The notes beneath the pieces are model-generated. The model saw nothing but the letters and a program-made list of their open reading frames with translations. It did no database searches and was not told where the DNA came from. DNA of 64,000 bases from Bretschneidera sinensis (taxonomy: Eukaryota; Streptophyta; Magnoliopsida; Brassicales; Akaniaceae), in the NCBI GenBank assembly GCA_023935145.1, contig JALCZK010000213.1, positions 186,000 through 249,999 on the forward strand, given 5' to 3'. Position numbers and translations under genes: made by a program. Below, piece after piece: positions 1 to 11,171 of this stretch; within the stretch, counting starts at the first letter, position 1; every line of letters begins with the position of its first letter.

Positions 1-1647
1 ATGAGAGTCATAAAATGCATCTAAACAATACTTAATTGTTAACATTTTAGGGTTGATTTCGGTCGTAATCGCACTTTTACATGTTGATAACTCTAGAATG
101 ATATTCATAAATCATTGACTTAATTCGATGCATTTTCAGGTGCTTTGAGTACAAAAGAGATAATAAAGCGATCCATGTTTAAAGCACCAAAAGATCTTGG
201 GTGTCGGTGCTCATTTTTGTCCAAGGTTTAGACGTGTCCAAACATGATTCAAATATGGTTAAAGTCTAAACCAAGGCTGGATTAATAAATTACAGTAAGT
301 TAAAAGACTGCACACAAGTGTGTGCATCACTTTGGAGCAAGTTAAGGGTAGGCACACTAGTGTGTGCACTTCTGCATACAAGCTGAAGGAGTTTCACTGA
401 ATTGCCAGAATTTCCCGTACAGATCAATCATCTTTGCAGATTAAAATGTATTGATGTACAAAGAACCATGAGATAAGCCATATATGTTTAGAAAGATCCA
501 GAAGTCTATTTTCTGGAGAATTTTACGGTTCATAAAAAGGATTTTTTTAGAGAAAGTTATGGCAGTTTTAGTGGAAACAGTTCAGGCCAGCACAGCAGGC
601 CCAGACGCACAGCACGGCCCACTCGCCTCTTGACCTGATTAGGGCGAGCAAGTGACATTTATCCAAGACCAAAATACCCCTAGCTACTACTTGTAATCTA
701 TAAATAGCTCTTTAAGGAGTGTGCAGCCGGGCATTCAAATAATTGAAGAGAGAAAGCAATGAAGAGAGAAAAAAGAGAGGATTCAAGGGATCCAAATCCA
801 GCATTCTTCCATTTTATTTCTAAGTTTTCTTTGGTTGCAAATCAAGGGGAGAACATCCATATTGTTCATCCACCTTGAACTCCATGGCCAAATCAAGGGG
901 AGAGCATCCTTATTATTCTTCCACCTTGATTTCCATGGCCAACTAATCATTTTACAAGGGAAATGGATGAATCTTTAGGGATTTCTTGTTCTTTATTTCC
1001 TATTCTTGATTCAATTGAATGGATTTATTGTTAAATATCGTTTATGAATTATTCATTGATTAAGTAAGAAGATTTGAGTTCATGTGATAGATGTACTTTT
1101 TATTCTTCTTCTTTTAGACTCTCTTAATATGGTGATTGCATCCTTCTCCTCCATTGAGGTTGCTTGGATGTGATTGATTCCAGTAGATTTATCTTATTGA
1201 TTGTCCATTACTGTGATATTGTCTTTTAAGATATATTATCGTTTCTTGATAATCTTTAAGATCGGTCATGTGTGCATGAACCAAAATCAATGATTAATTC
1301 GTAGCAATTATATAAGAGTTGTAAATGTGCTTGATTGAATATATTCCGATTGCTTGTTTGGGAGTTGAAACTTGCAATCGAGATAAAATCAATTGAATCA
1401 AGAGTGGAAATAGGGAACAAACCCAATGAGGATTCTCAGAACCTTGTTATTTCTCATTTATATTTCATTTACATTTATGCAATTTTCCTTTACATTATTT
1501 CATCATCAAAGCTCAAAAATCTTGAGTTTAACTTTTATCGTTCGTTTTAAGGTTCACACATTTTCCTTTGTAATTAACTTGTTTCCTTGTGGAATCAACA
1601 CCCCAAAGCCATACTGCAATAACCGTGTTATACTTTGAGTGTAATCA
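1..1647 (+). repeat. E1 5' LTR
   Basis: Aligns base for base with 5110-6756 with few differences, so the insertion is fairly recent. It ends in TCA at 1647, five bases before the primer binding site. A TATA box, CTATAAATAG, lies at 698-707 and would start the element transcript. Two near-palindromic GCACAC/GTGTGC blocks (310-325 and 352-367) lie upstream of it and are kept in both LTRs. Short open frames inside the LTR (for example 1335-1550) are not supported as genes. Confidence 0.9.
698..707 (+). promoter_or_regulatory. TATA box of the E1 5' LTR
   Basis: CTATAAATAG sits in the second quarter of the LTR. It has a counterpart in the 3' LTR at 5808-5816. Position and sequence fit an RNA polymerase II core promoter for the retrotransposon. 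Confidence 0.6.
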
Positions 1648-1652
1648 AATTT

Positions 1653-1670
1653 TGGCACCGTTGCTGGGGA
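1653..1670 (+). other. E1 primer binding site, tRNA-Asp type
   Basis: TGGCACCGTTGCTGGGGA differs at two positions from the tRNA-Asp primer site TGGCGCCGTTGCCGGGGA seen intact in element E2. It follows the end of the LTR by five bases, as expected for an LTR retrotransposon. Confidence 0.85.
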
Positions 1671-1825
1671 AACGCACTTAAGTATAAAGAAACTTGTCAA
1701 CTTTGAGTGTGACGGTAAAAATAAAAAAAATATATATATATATAAAAAAATCGTAAATATTTTTCTTTTTAGCAGTTTGTAAATAAGGTAATATCATTCC
1801 TTTACTTTTGTTTTGATTTTCTAAT

Positions 1826-2158
1826 TTTCTTTTATTATTCTGTTTTATTTATCTGTTTATTATTCTGTTTTTATTTATCTGTTTTTTATTTTGTTTTGTT
1901 TTTATTTATCTGTTTATTATTCTGTTTTATTTATATGTTTATTATTCTGTTTTTATTTATTTGTTTATTATTCTGTTTTATTTATCTATTTATTATTATG
2001 TTTTATTTATTTGTTTTATTATCTGTTTATTATTCTGTTTTTATTTATCTGTTTATTATTCTGTTTTTATTTATCTGTTTATTACTCTGTTTTATTTATT
2101 TGTTTATTATTCTGTTTTATTTATTTGTTTATTATATTATTTTATTTATTTATTCCCC
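1826..2158 (+). repeat. T-rich minisatellite in the E1 leader
   Basis: About 330 bases between the primer site and gag are built from imperfect copies of a unit of about 25 bases, roughly TTATTTATCTGTTTATTATTCTG. Several long reading frames here (1891-2228) only translate the repeat into Phe/Leu/Ile/Tyr-rich peptides and are not genes. A short TA run precedes it near 1729-1745. Confidence 0.85.
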
Positions 2159-2319
2159 CTCTAAATTAATTGGTGCATGCTTAGACCAAGAGATTCGCGA
2201 GGTAGATTCATTAAAGGACCCGAATTAGAGTTACCCTCTCCTTCCACCTCTATTGGTGAAACCTCGCCAGATCAAACCATAGTGCACCCCCATCAGAGAA
2301 TTTAGAGGATTTTGTTAAC

Positions 2320-4734
2320 ATGGCTGAAAATCCTAATGAGAATGGCGCTAGGACACTTAAAGATTACCTACATCCTAGCCAGACAGCCACACCATCGTGC
2401 ATTATGTTTCCAGCCAATACCCGTCATCAAGATTTTAAAACAGGGATGATACAACTTTTCCCTACTTTTCATGGCATGGAAAACGAAAACCCCTATGTGC
2501 ACATTAGAGAATTTGAGGAAGTAGTTGCGACTTTCCATAGTCACAATGCAACTGATGATATTGTGAGACTCAAGTTTTATCCTTTCTCCTTAAAGGATAA
2601 AGCTAAGAGTTGGTTATACTGGCTGAGACCACGATCAATTGGGTCATGGAATGAGATGACCCAAGTCTTTTTTAACAAGTACTTCCCTCAACATAAGACT
2701 AACACTTTGAAAAGACAAATCTCCACCTTTGCACAAAAGGATAACGAGACTTTGTATCAGTCTTGGGAGAAATTTAAAGAGCTGTTAAGTATGTGTCCAC
2801 ATCACAGGTATGAAAATTGGCGTTTAGTGAGCTATTTCTATAAGGGTCTTACCTATAGAGAACGCCAATTTGTCGAGATGATGTGTAATGGAGAGTTTCT
2901 GCAAAAAGACCCTGATGAGGCTATTGAGTACCTCAATGAGCTTGCTGAGAAAGCTCACACATGGACTGGACCTAGTACTACTGAGAGCACAAATAGGTCA
3001 TGACCTAGTGGTGGAGGAATCTACCATTTTAGGGAAGAGGATAACCTCAAGGCCAAGGTCAAAATGCTTACTAGGGAGTTGGAGGCATTAAAAACGAAAA
3101 AACCAACACACATGGTTAATCAGGCCGAACCTTTAGAATCATGCTTTGTGTGTGGCGGGGTTGATCATCCCGCCCAAGATTGTCCCACTTTTGTTGACAT
3201 GAGAGGGCTATACGAGGAACAATGCAATACCTTAGGCATGTACAAGAAGCCCTCAGCACCCTTCTCTAACACTTATAATCCGGGGTGGCAAAATCACACC
3301 AACTTCAGTTGGAAATCTGAAAATCAGCACCATGTGCAGCCCCCTAGATCGTACCCAGTACCTTATCATGCACCCTCATCTTCTAGGAACTCTTTAGAAG
3401 ACTCCTTACATACTTTTATAGAAGAACAAGGCAAGACAAACCAAAAGTGTGAGGCATTAATTACACAGTTGGTTGAGGAAAACAAAGAAATAAAGAGCCA
3501 AGTGTCTAAATTGATGAGCTCCTTGAGTGTGACTGAGCGAGGTAAGTTCCCTGCCCAAGTTCTGTCCATACCTCACAGTCAACATATGGCACAAGAAAAT
3601 GTGAAAAATGTGAATGCCATTGTGACCCGAAGAGGTAAGTCACTACACATTCCACCAGAGAATAAACCCGAGAATGTGAAGGGTCAAACCAGTAGTGAGA
3701 CCAAGTTGCCTAAAGACCCTGAAGTGACCCAAAGTCCTTGTAAGGCCCCATTCCCCCAAGCCTTAAAATCCAACAAGAAAAATCAGGAAATGAATGATGA
3801 AATCCTTGAGAACTTAAGGCAAGTGAAACTTAATCTTCCCCTTTTGCATGTGATTAAACAAGTCCCCACCTATGCAAAAGTTCTCAAAGATTTATGTACA
3901 ATTAAGAGGAAACATCAGGTCAAGAAAACAGCTTTCCTAACTGAGCAAGTTAGTGCACTAATTGAGCAAAGAATTCCCTCGAAATACAAAGATTCGGGCT
4001 GTCCTACCATTGCTTGCAGCATTGGAAATCATGAGGTTGGACAAGCCTTACTAGATCTGGGAGCTAGTGTAAACCTGATGCCATTTTCCATTTACTTACA
4101 GCTGGGGTTAGGAGAAATCAAACCAACCGGCGAATGCTCAGTAAAGGTACCCCGAGGTGTGGTTAAGGATGTTTTGATTCAAATTGATAAATTTTATTAT
4201 CCTGTTGATTTCTTAATTCTTGATACTACTTCTGTTGTAGACACTAACTCTAAAATCCCTTTGATTTTGGGTAGACCTTTTCTTGCTACTGCGAATGCTC
4301 TAATAAATTGTAGGAATGGTCTCATGAAGCTGTCCTTTGGCAACATGACCCTTGAATTAAATATTTTCAATGTTGCAAAATAGCTCGAAGATGAGGATGA
4401 AAACCACCAGCTTTACATGATCGAGTCACTCGTCAATGAGGGAGTTTTCTTAACTAATGATTATGACCCTCTTGAAAATTTTCTTGTTAATTCTGAGATA
4501 GATTTATTTGATGATAAAACTGATATAATTGATATATGTGCTGTTTTTGACAAATCTCAGGATTATAGAAATCGGGCGTGGCAACCAAGGTTTGAGGAGC
4601 TGCCCAAAAGAAGCAAGACTCAAGTCCCCTCAAGTGTGGAAGCACCTAAAGTCAAATTGAAGCCATTACCTAAGGGTCTAAAACATTCCTTTCTCGGTCC
4701 AAGTGATACCTTTCTTGTTATAAGTGGAGAGTGA
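2320..4734 (+). pseudogene. gag-pro: E1 gag-protease polyprotein with two in-frame stops
   Basis: One frame runs from the ATG at 2320 to TGA at 4732-4734, interrupted only by TGA at 3001-3003 and TAG at 4381-4383, with no frameshift. The first part (2320-3003) is a retrotransposon gag domain, with PFSLKDKAKSWLYWL near residue 88 and an Athila-type NTYNPGW motif further on. A zinc knuckle of C-X2-C-X4-H-X4-C form (CFVCGGVDHPAQDC) lies at about 3143-3184 and would bind the genomic RNA. The aspartic protease has the lineage-typical DLGASVNLMP around 4054-4083. The last part (4417-4734) holds the LKPLPKGLKHSFLG segment that in intact elements leads into RT. RT itself is missing. Both stops could be single C-to-T changes. 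Confidence 0.88.
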
Positions 4735-5107
4735 TTTGAAAAGTGAGCATATGGAGCTTGATTTATGATTGATGTCACACAAATTAATATGTTTTTAGAG
4801 GCCAAGACTTGTATTCATGCTATGTTGTGCATAAAATCATCCGGGTGTTCGGACTAATGTATTGTGGTAAGATGGATGGTAAGAGTCGATAACGATTTTA
4901 AGGTTGACATTTGGATTATTCTTGGACCTGAGTGATATTTAATGATTCTATGTGCTATATGTTATGCATGATTTTTGAGACAGATTTTTGAATCACTCTT
5001 GGTTAACGCCAGCATTGCTGTATTTTGTTTTGATTTCTAAATAAAGAATTCATTTCATGCCTTTCGCTTGAATTGCTAGGGACTAGCAATAAGCTAGTTG
5101 GGGGTTG
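4735..5107 (+). other. E1 3' untranslated stretch and polypurine tract
   Basis: This stretch has no coding evidence. It ends in a G-rich tract (CTAGTTGGGGGTTG, about 5094-5107) directly before the 3' LTR, where plus-strand DNA synthesis of the element would start. This is where RT and integrase would lie in a complete relative. Confidence 0.7.
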
Positions 5108-6756
5108 TGATGAGAGTCATAAAATGCATATAAACAATACTTAATTGTTAACATTTTAGGGTTGATCTCGGTCGTAATTGCACTTTTACATGTTGAAAAC
5201 TCTAAAGTGATATTCATAAATCATTGACTTAATTCGATGCATTTTCAGGTGCTTTGAGAACAAAAGAGATAATAAAGCGATCCATATTTAAAGCACCAAA
5301 AGATCTTGGGTGTCGGTGCTCGTTTTTGTCCAAGGTTTAGACGTGTCCAAACATGATTCAAAGATGGTTAAAGTCTAAAACAAGGCTGGAGTATTAAATT
5401 ATAGTAAGTTAAAAGACTGCACACAAGTGTGTGCATCACTTTGGAGCAAGTTAAGGGTAGGCACACTAGTGTGTGCACTTCTGCATACAAGCTGAAGGAG
5501 TTTCACTGAATTGCCAGAATTTCCCGTACAGATCAATCATCTTTGTAGATTAAATTGTATTGATGTAAGAAGAACCAGGAGATGAGCCATATATGCCTAG
5601 AAAGATCCAGAAGTTTTTTTTCTGGAGAATTTTACGGTTCGTAAAAAGGATTTTTCTAGAGAAAGTTATGGCAGTTTTAGTGGAAACAGTTCAGGCCAGC
5701 ACAGCAGGCCCAGACGCACAGCACGGCCCACTCGCCTCTTGACCCGATTAAGGCGAGCAAGTGACATTTATCCAAGACCAAAATACCCCTAGCTACTACT
5801 TGTAATCTATAAATACCTCCTTAAGGAGTGTACAGCCGGGCATTCAAATAATTGAAGAGAGAAAGCAAGGAAGAGAGAAAAAAGAGAGGATTCAAGGGAT
5901 CCAAATCCAGCATTCTTCCATTTTATTTCTAAGTTTTCTTTGGTTGTAAATCAAGGGGAGAACATCCATATTGTTCATCCACCTTGAACTCCATGGCCAA
6001 ATCAAGGGGAGAGCATCCTTATTGTTCTTCCACCTTGATTTCCATGGCCAACTAATCATTTTACAAGGGAAAGGGATGAATCTTTAGGGATTTCTTGTTC
6101 TTTATTTCCTGTTCTTGATTTAGTTGTACGGATTTATTGTTAAATATTGTTTATGAATTATTCATTGATTAAGTAAGAAGATTTGAGTTCATGTGATAGA
6201 TGTACTTTTTATTCTTCTTCTTTTAGACTCTCTTAATCCGGTGATTGCATCCTTCTCCTCCATTGAGGTTGCTTGGATGTGATTGATTCTGGTAGATTTA
6301 TCTTATTGATTGTCCATTACTGCGATATTGTCTTTTAAGATATGTTGTTGTTTCTTGATAATCTTTAAGATCGGTCATGTGTGCATGAACCGAAATCAAT
6401 GATTAATTCGTAGCAATTATATAAGAGTTGTAAATGTGCTTGATTGAATATATTCCGATTGCTTGTTTGGGAGTTGAAACTTGCAATCGAGATAAAATCA
6501 ATTGAATCAAGAGTGGAAATAGGGAACAAACCCAAGAAGGATTCCCGAAACCTTGTTATTTCTCATTTATATTTCATTTACATTTACGCAATTTTCCTTT
6601 ACATTATTTCACCATCAAAGCTCAAAAATCTTGAGTTTAACTTTTATCGTTCGTTTTAAGGTTCACACATTTTCCTTTGTACTTAACTTGTTTCCTTGTG
6701 GAATCGACACCCCAAAGCCGTACTACAATAACCGTGTTATACTTTGGGTGTAATCA
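5108..6756 (+). repeat. E1 3' LTR
   Basis: A 1649-base LTR bounded by TG (5108) and CA (6756), matching 1-1647. The TATA box is at 5808-5816. Both GCACAC/GTGTGC near-palindromes are kept (about 5420 and 5462). It is followed by CCATT and then by Tekay-like pol sequence on the minus strand. Confidence 0.9.
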
Positions 6757-7691
6757 CCATTATATAAGGTGCTATGGATATGGGTGCTAATCCTTGAATC
6801 ACCTCAATAGAAAACTCAATCTCCCTATTGGGAGGCAACCCAGTCAACTCTTCAAGGAAAACATCAGAAAAATCTTTTACTACCAAGATTTCTTCTAACT
6901 TCCTATTCTCTTTGCTAGAATCCACCACATAGGTCAAATACATCTCACAACCCTTCTTCAACCATTTACTAACAGTTAAGGCAGAAATAAGACAATTAGC
7001 AAGTATCTTACGTTCTCCCTAAAAATTAAACTCCTCTTGTCCATGTATTTTAAACACCACATATTTCCTAAAACAATCTACCCAAGCATGATATGCAGAT
7101 AACCAATTCATCTCCAGAATTAAATCAAAGTCTGTCATATCCAAAGGCAATAAATCAACTTCAAATTCTCTATCAGCAATATTAATCATACAACCTTGAT
7201 AAATTGTTCTGATAATAACTCTATCTCCAGTAGGAACCTCAACAACAATAGCATGCATCAAAGGACTAGCACTATCTTCAATAGGTTTCATATACATACT
7301 AGATGCAAAGGAATGGGTTGCACCAGGATCAATCAATAATCTAGCAGGCCTATCAAGGATAGATATCATACCTATGACAACATCAGGAGTGGCTTGTGCA
7401 TCCTGTTGGGTCAATGCATAGACTCTTCTATCTCTGGACTGAAACTAACTGTCACATTCTCGCTCAGCTACTGATCCTCAACCTTTGCCATAAATGTTCC
7501 CTGATCCATCGCCTCTCTCCAACAGTCTTTTCTCGACACTTTCAACGCTTACATTAGTAGATTTTCCCGCTTAACAATCTGCAGCAGCATATCCTCCCCT
7601 ACCACATACAAAGCATATCTATGTAGGGCAATTCCGAGATAGATGCCCCATTTGATTACATTTAAAGTAAACTCTTGTCTTTTGACCATAC
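6757..7691 (-). pseudogene. Tekay-like element: zinc knuckles, protease and start of RT
   Basis: Read on the minus strand this is the later gag part, the protease and the beginning of RT of a Tekay/Del-type chromovirus. Two zinc knuckles near 7567-7690 are both damaged: one lacks its first Cys (YFKCNQMGHLSRNC) and the other has Tyr for His (CFVCGRGGYAAADC). The protease (7414-7019) has LIDPGATHSF, with Pro where the catalytic DSG has Ser. A TAG at 7019-7021 separates it, in the same frame, from the pre-RT segment (VVKDFSDVFLEELTGLPP, 6961-6757). The frame is then cut by the 3' end of E1. A further stop lies near 7444. The product would have processed and reverse-transcribed the element but is clearly dead. 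The remainder of pol is presumably left of the window. Confidence 0.85.
7687..7691 (+). repeat. Target-site duplication ATACA, left copy
   Basis: ATACA directly precedes the E2-family LTR at 7692. Its partner is not at the other end of that LTR. It appears inverted, as TGTAT, at 9177-9181 before the next LTR. This supports an inversion after insertion. Confidence 0.75.
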
Positions 7692-9022
7692 ATGATAGAC
7701 GCTTAAATATACATATTTAAGCCCCCTTATTTACACTTGTTAGATCATTTATTACGTTAATTTGGTTTCTTTTACTCCATTTGTGTGTTTTACATGTTTT
7801 TATAGGGTCTTGGAGAAAAATAAGCAGTTTTGGCACTTTAAGGAAGAAATCTAGAAGCTCTGGAGCACTTTCTGGACAAAGTGCGATCGAGTGCACATGC
7901 AGTGCGATCGAGCGCGCATGCAGTGCGATCGAGCGCACATACGATCATGCGCACACTTGTAGGATCGAGCGCACCTTGCGATCGAGCGCACATATACGGG
8001 CGTGAACAGTAAACTGCATAACCTTATTTTGGAAAGTACAAGATTTTCGTTTTAGGAAAGTTTAGGACTCATGAGTCTATTAGGACTTCTCAAAGACCTA
8101 TAAATACACTTGTAACTCACACACAAAAACACACCTCAGAAAGAAACACTTTTCTCTTTTCTTTTACTTGGAGTGGAGAGCTTGGGAGAGAATTGACGCC
8201 TCTTCTCTCGGGTTTATTCTTCTCCCTTATGTTTAGTTTAATTATGTTTGCTTCAGTTAGTATGTGTAACTAACTCTCTTATAGGGCTCGATTGAAGCCC
8301 TAGTTATGCATTCCCATATTTTTATTCATTGATTAAATCTTTGCATAGCTTATTATGTTACTTAACTTGATTAACACATGTGCTTATTTAAATTCCTAAT
8401 ATGTATGTGTAAGGCCAACGTATACATGTGGTATGGATGGGTTAGTTAGATCAATTTGGATGACCGAGTCCTGGGTCTAACATTAGTAACAAGGGACCAT
8501 CTTATCCGGATACCCGGGTTAATCAACATGGGAAACCGGGAGTAGATACCATGCCCTAGGTCTCATGTGGTTGTCGATTTCCACAGTACCTATGTTTTCT
8601 TAAGGAACGACTCAAGCAGATACTATGTTGAATCCCTTAAGGAAGAAAAGAGTTAGAGTAGATACCATGCCTAACTCGTTGCTTAGGGAAATCAATAGCT
8701 TAAAGAGTAGATACCATGCCCTTAGGTTGGCAACCAGTAGGTACACATAATAAGGCTAGAGCACTGATACCTTATACAAAATCGGGAATGTATGACTAGT
8801 GGTGGATATCAAAGCCCTATGTCTTTATTATTATCAAATCACCCTTCAGTTTGTTATTTCTATCTTTTTACATTGCAAATATAATTCTAAATCGAACTTT
8901 ACCAATCCCTGTGGAGATGATCTTGCATTCGCATACTATGCTACACTATTGACCTTGTGCACTTGCAAGTAAAACAAAGTACGATTATTCACCTATTTAT
9001 TTAGGTATATTATCGCACAATA
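7692..9022 (+). repeat. E2-family LTR in + orientation (LTR A)
   Basis: A full LTR starting TGATAGACGC and ending in a mutated terminus, GCACAATA, where the sister LTRs end GCACAACA. It matches 9182-10492 and 15868-17199 in reverse complement. TATA box CTATAAATACA is near 8098-8108. Four copies of a GCGATCGAG-type motif lie at about 7880-7990. Left flank is ATACA and right flank is AGGGG (9023-9027). These differ, so it is not a simple solo LTR. Confidence 0.9.
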
Positions 9023-9181
9023 AGGGGGCATTCCTTGTCACAACAAAATGTAGTGTAAAGTCAGAGGCAATCAGGATCTGTTGCTTCTGTAGCTCAGAGT
9101 AATACCGGTGAGACCCCTATATTTAGGAGTTATTGTAGAGGAGTAAGTATCCCACTAAGGGGAAGTAGTAATCTAATGTAT
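9023..9181 (+). pseudogene. Inverted piece of the Tekay-like gag linker
   Basis: This 159-base island between two opposed LTRs begins AGGGG and ends TGTAT. Those are the inverted forms of the target duplications at 17200-17204 and 7687-7691. Read on the + strand it gives a Ser/Gln-rich peptide (SQRQSGSVASVAQSNTGE) of the kind found between the gag domain and the zinc knuckles of such elements. Read in its original orientation its last codons run in frame into the zinc-knuckle part at 7691. It is therefore the missing middle of the Tekay-like gag, flipped by inversion. It contains at least one stop. Confidence 0.75.
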
Positions 9182-10492
9182 TGTTGTGCAATAATATACC
9201 TAAATAAATAGGTGAATGATTGGACTTTGTTTTACTTGCAAGTGCACAAGTTCAATAGTGTAGCATAGTGTGCGAATGCAAGATCATCTCCACAGGGATT
9301 GGTAAAGTTGCTTTTAGAATTAATTTCTCTAAAGTAAAAAGATGTAAATAATAGCTGAATGGTGATTTGATAATAATAAAGACATAGGGCTTTGATATCC
9401 ACCACTAGTCATACATTCCCGATTTTTGTATAAGGTATCAGTGCTCTAGCCTTATTATGTGTACTTACTGGTTGCCAACCTAAGGGCATGGTATCTACTC
9501 CTTAAGCTATTGATTTTCCTAAGCCACGAGTTAGGCATGGTATCTACTCTAACTCTTTTCTTCCTTAAGGGATTCAGCATGGTATCTGCTTGAGTTGTTC
9601 CTTAAGAAAATATAGGTACTGTGGAAATCGACAACCACATGAGACCTAGGGCATGGTATCTACTCCCGGTTTCCCATGTTGATTAACCCGGGTATCCGGA
9701 TAAGATGGTCCCTTGTTACTAATATTAGACCCAGGACTCGATCATCCAAATTGATCTAACTAACCCATCCATATCACATGCATACGTTGGCCTTACACAT
9801 ACATATTAGGAATTTAAATAAGCACAGGTGTTAATCAAGTTAAGTAACATAATAAGCTATGCAAAGATTTAATCAATGAATAAAAATATGGGAATGCATA
9901 ACTAGGGCTTCAATCGAGCCCTATAAGAGAGTTAGTTATACATACTAACTGAAGTAAACATAATTAAACTAAACATAAGGGAGAAGAACAAACTCGAGAG
10001 AAGAGGCGTCAATTCTCTCCCAAGCTCTCCACTCCAAGTAAAAGAAAAGAGAAAAGTGTTTCTTTCTAAGGTGTATTTTTGTGTGTGAGTTACAAGTGTA
10101 TTTATAGGTCTTTGAGAAGTCCTAATAGACCCATGAGTCTTAAACTTTCCTAAAACGAAAATCTTGTACTTTCCAAAATAAGGTTCTGCAGTTTACTGTT
10201 CACGCCCGTATATTTACGCTCGATCGCATGTGTCCTTGCGCTCGATTATAAGGTGCGCTCGATCCTACAAGTGTGTGCATGATCGTATGTGCGCTCGATC
10301 GCACTTTGTTCAGAAAGTGCTCCAGGGCTTCTAGATTTCTTCCTTAAAGTGCCAAAACTGCTTCTTTTTCTCCAAGACCCTATAAAAACATGTAAAACAC
10401 AAAAATGGAGTAAAAGATACCAAATTAACGTAATAAATGATCTAACAAGTGTAAATAAGGGGGCTTAAATATGTATATTTAAGCGTCTATCA
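9182..10492 (-). repeat. E2 3' LTR (LTR B)
   Basis: A 1311-base LTR bounded on the + strand by TG (9182) and CA (10492), in the same orientation as LTR C and opposite to LTR A. The inner side carries the polypurine tract of E2, so this is the 3' LTR. The minus-strand TATA (TATTTATAG on +) is near 10098-10106. GCGCTCGATCGCA-type motifs lie at about 10216-10312. Confidence 0.9.
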
Positions 10493-11171
10493 CACCCCCA
10501 AACTTACATATTGCTAGTCCCTTAGAAATACTAAATTAAAAACTAAAACGAAAATATAGATAAATCCAATGTTCATAGTGTCAATCAAAAATTTAGATTT
10601 TACACAAAACTATGATGCGCATTCATGAGCAAGCTTAACAAGTGTAAACATATATCTGCAATGAATAAGAGTTTTGAACGTAAATCATATTCACGAGGTA
10701 TTTTAAGATATCACAAGTTTGACTTTGGTGTGTGGTGATCAGCACATAAAAGGTTGGGTTTTCAAGAAATTCAAACAGGTAGTGTTTCGATGACTCAAGA
10801 TTCACCAAACTTCCTATTAGAGTCAACAAATATGGCATAGACTTTTATTTGCGAGATTTTTGCCAAGTTAGTTCCCTTAAGCTTTCTTAATGACTCGTGT
10901 AACGAGTGTTTGGCCAATGACTCCCAAACCAGATGGTTTTAGGGCATTAGGTGTAAAGACACCCCTAAGGACTTACTAGCTCGAGTCAACAAGGCTACGA
11001 AACTAACTGATTTTTATGCTACCATTTAGAATTTTCCACCTTTTGACGTGACACTCAATGCTTACTAATGCAAGAGGGCCAGTTACTCAGCGGAAAATTC
11101 CTTTTTTAATGATCACTTAAGATTTCCCATGAGCGCTAAGTTTTATGTCTTCAGCCAGACGTGGTACTCTC
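10493..11171 (-). other. E2 3' non-coding stretch with polypurine tract
   Basis: On the minus strand this is the 3' untranslated part of E2. It ends in the tract AGTTTGGGGGTG immediately before LTR B (10493-10504). I see no protein-coding evidence; the small frame at 10635-10838 matches nothing I recognise. Confidence 0.65.

Larger units (their letters stand above)
1..6756 (+). mobile_element. Athila-like Ty3/gypsy element E1, gag-protease only
   Basis: The element has two near-identical LTRs (1-1647 and 5108-6756), a tRNA-Asp-type primer site at 1653-1670, one gag-protease frame and a G-rich polypurine tract before the 3' LTR. The first two LTR bases (TG) fall just left of the window, judging from the 3' copy. 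The internal part is only about 3.5 kb. It stops just after a conserved segment that normally precedes reverse transcriptase, so RT, RNase H and integrase are absent. The element is therefore non-autonomous or internally deleted. It lies in the RT region of the minus-strand Tekay-like element, whose coding sequence resumes at 6757. The right-hand target duplication would be CCATT (6757-6761); the left one is outside the window. Confidence 0.88.

Noticed and set aside
1891..2228. Three overlapping + frames of 67-110 codons
   Set aside because: They only translate the T-rich minisatellite and consist of Phe, Leu, Ile, Tyr and Cys repeats.
7692..9022. LTR A as an ordinary solo LTR
   Set aside because: Its two 5-base flanks do not match each other, but each matches, inverted, a flank of LTR B or LTR C.
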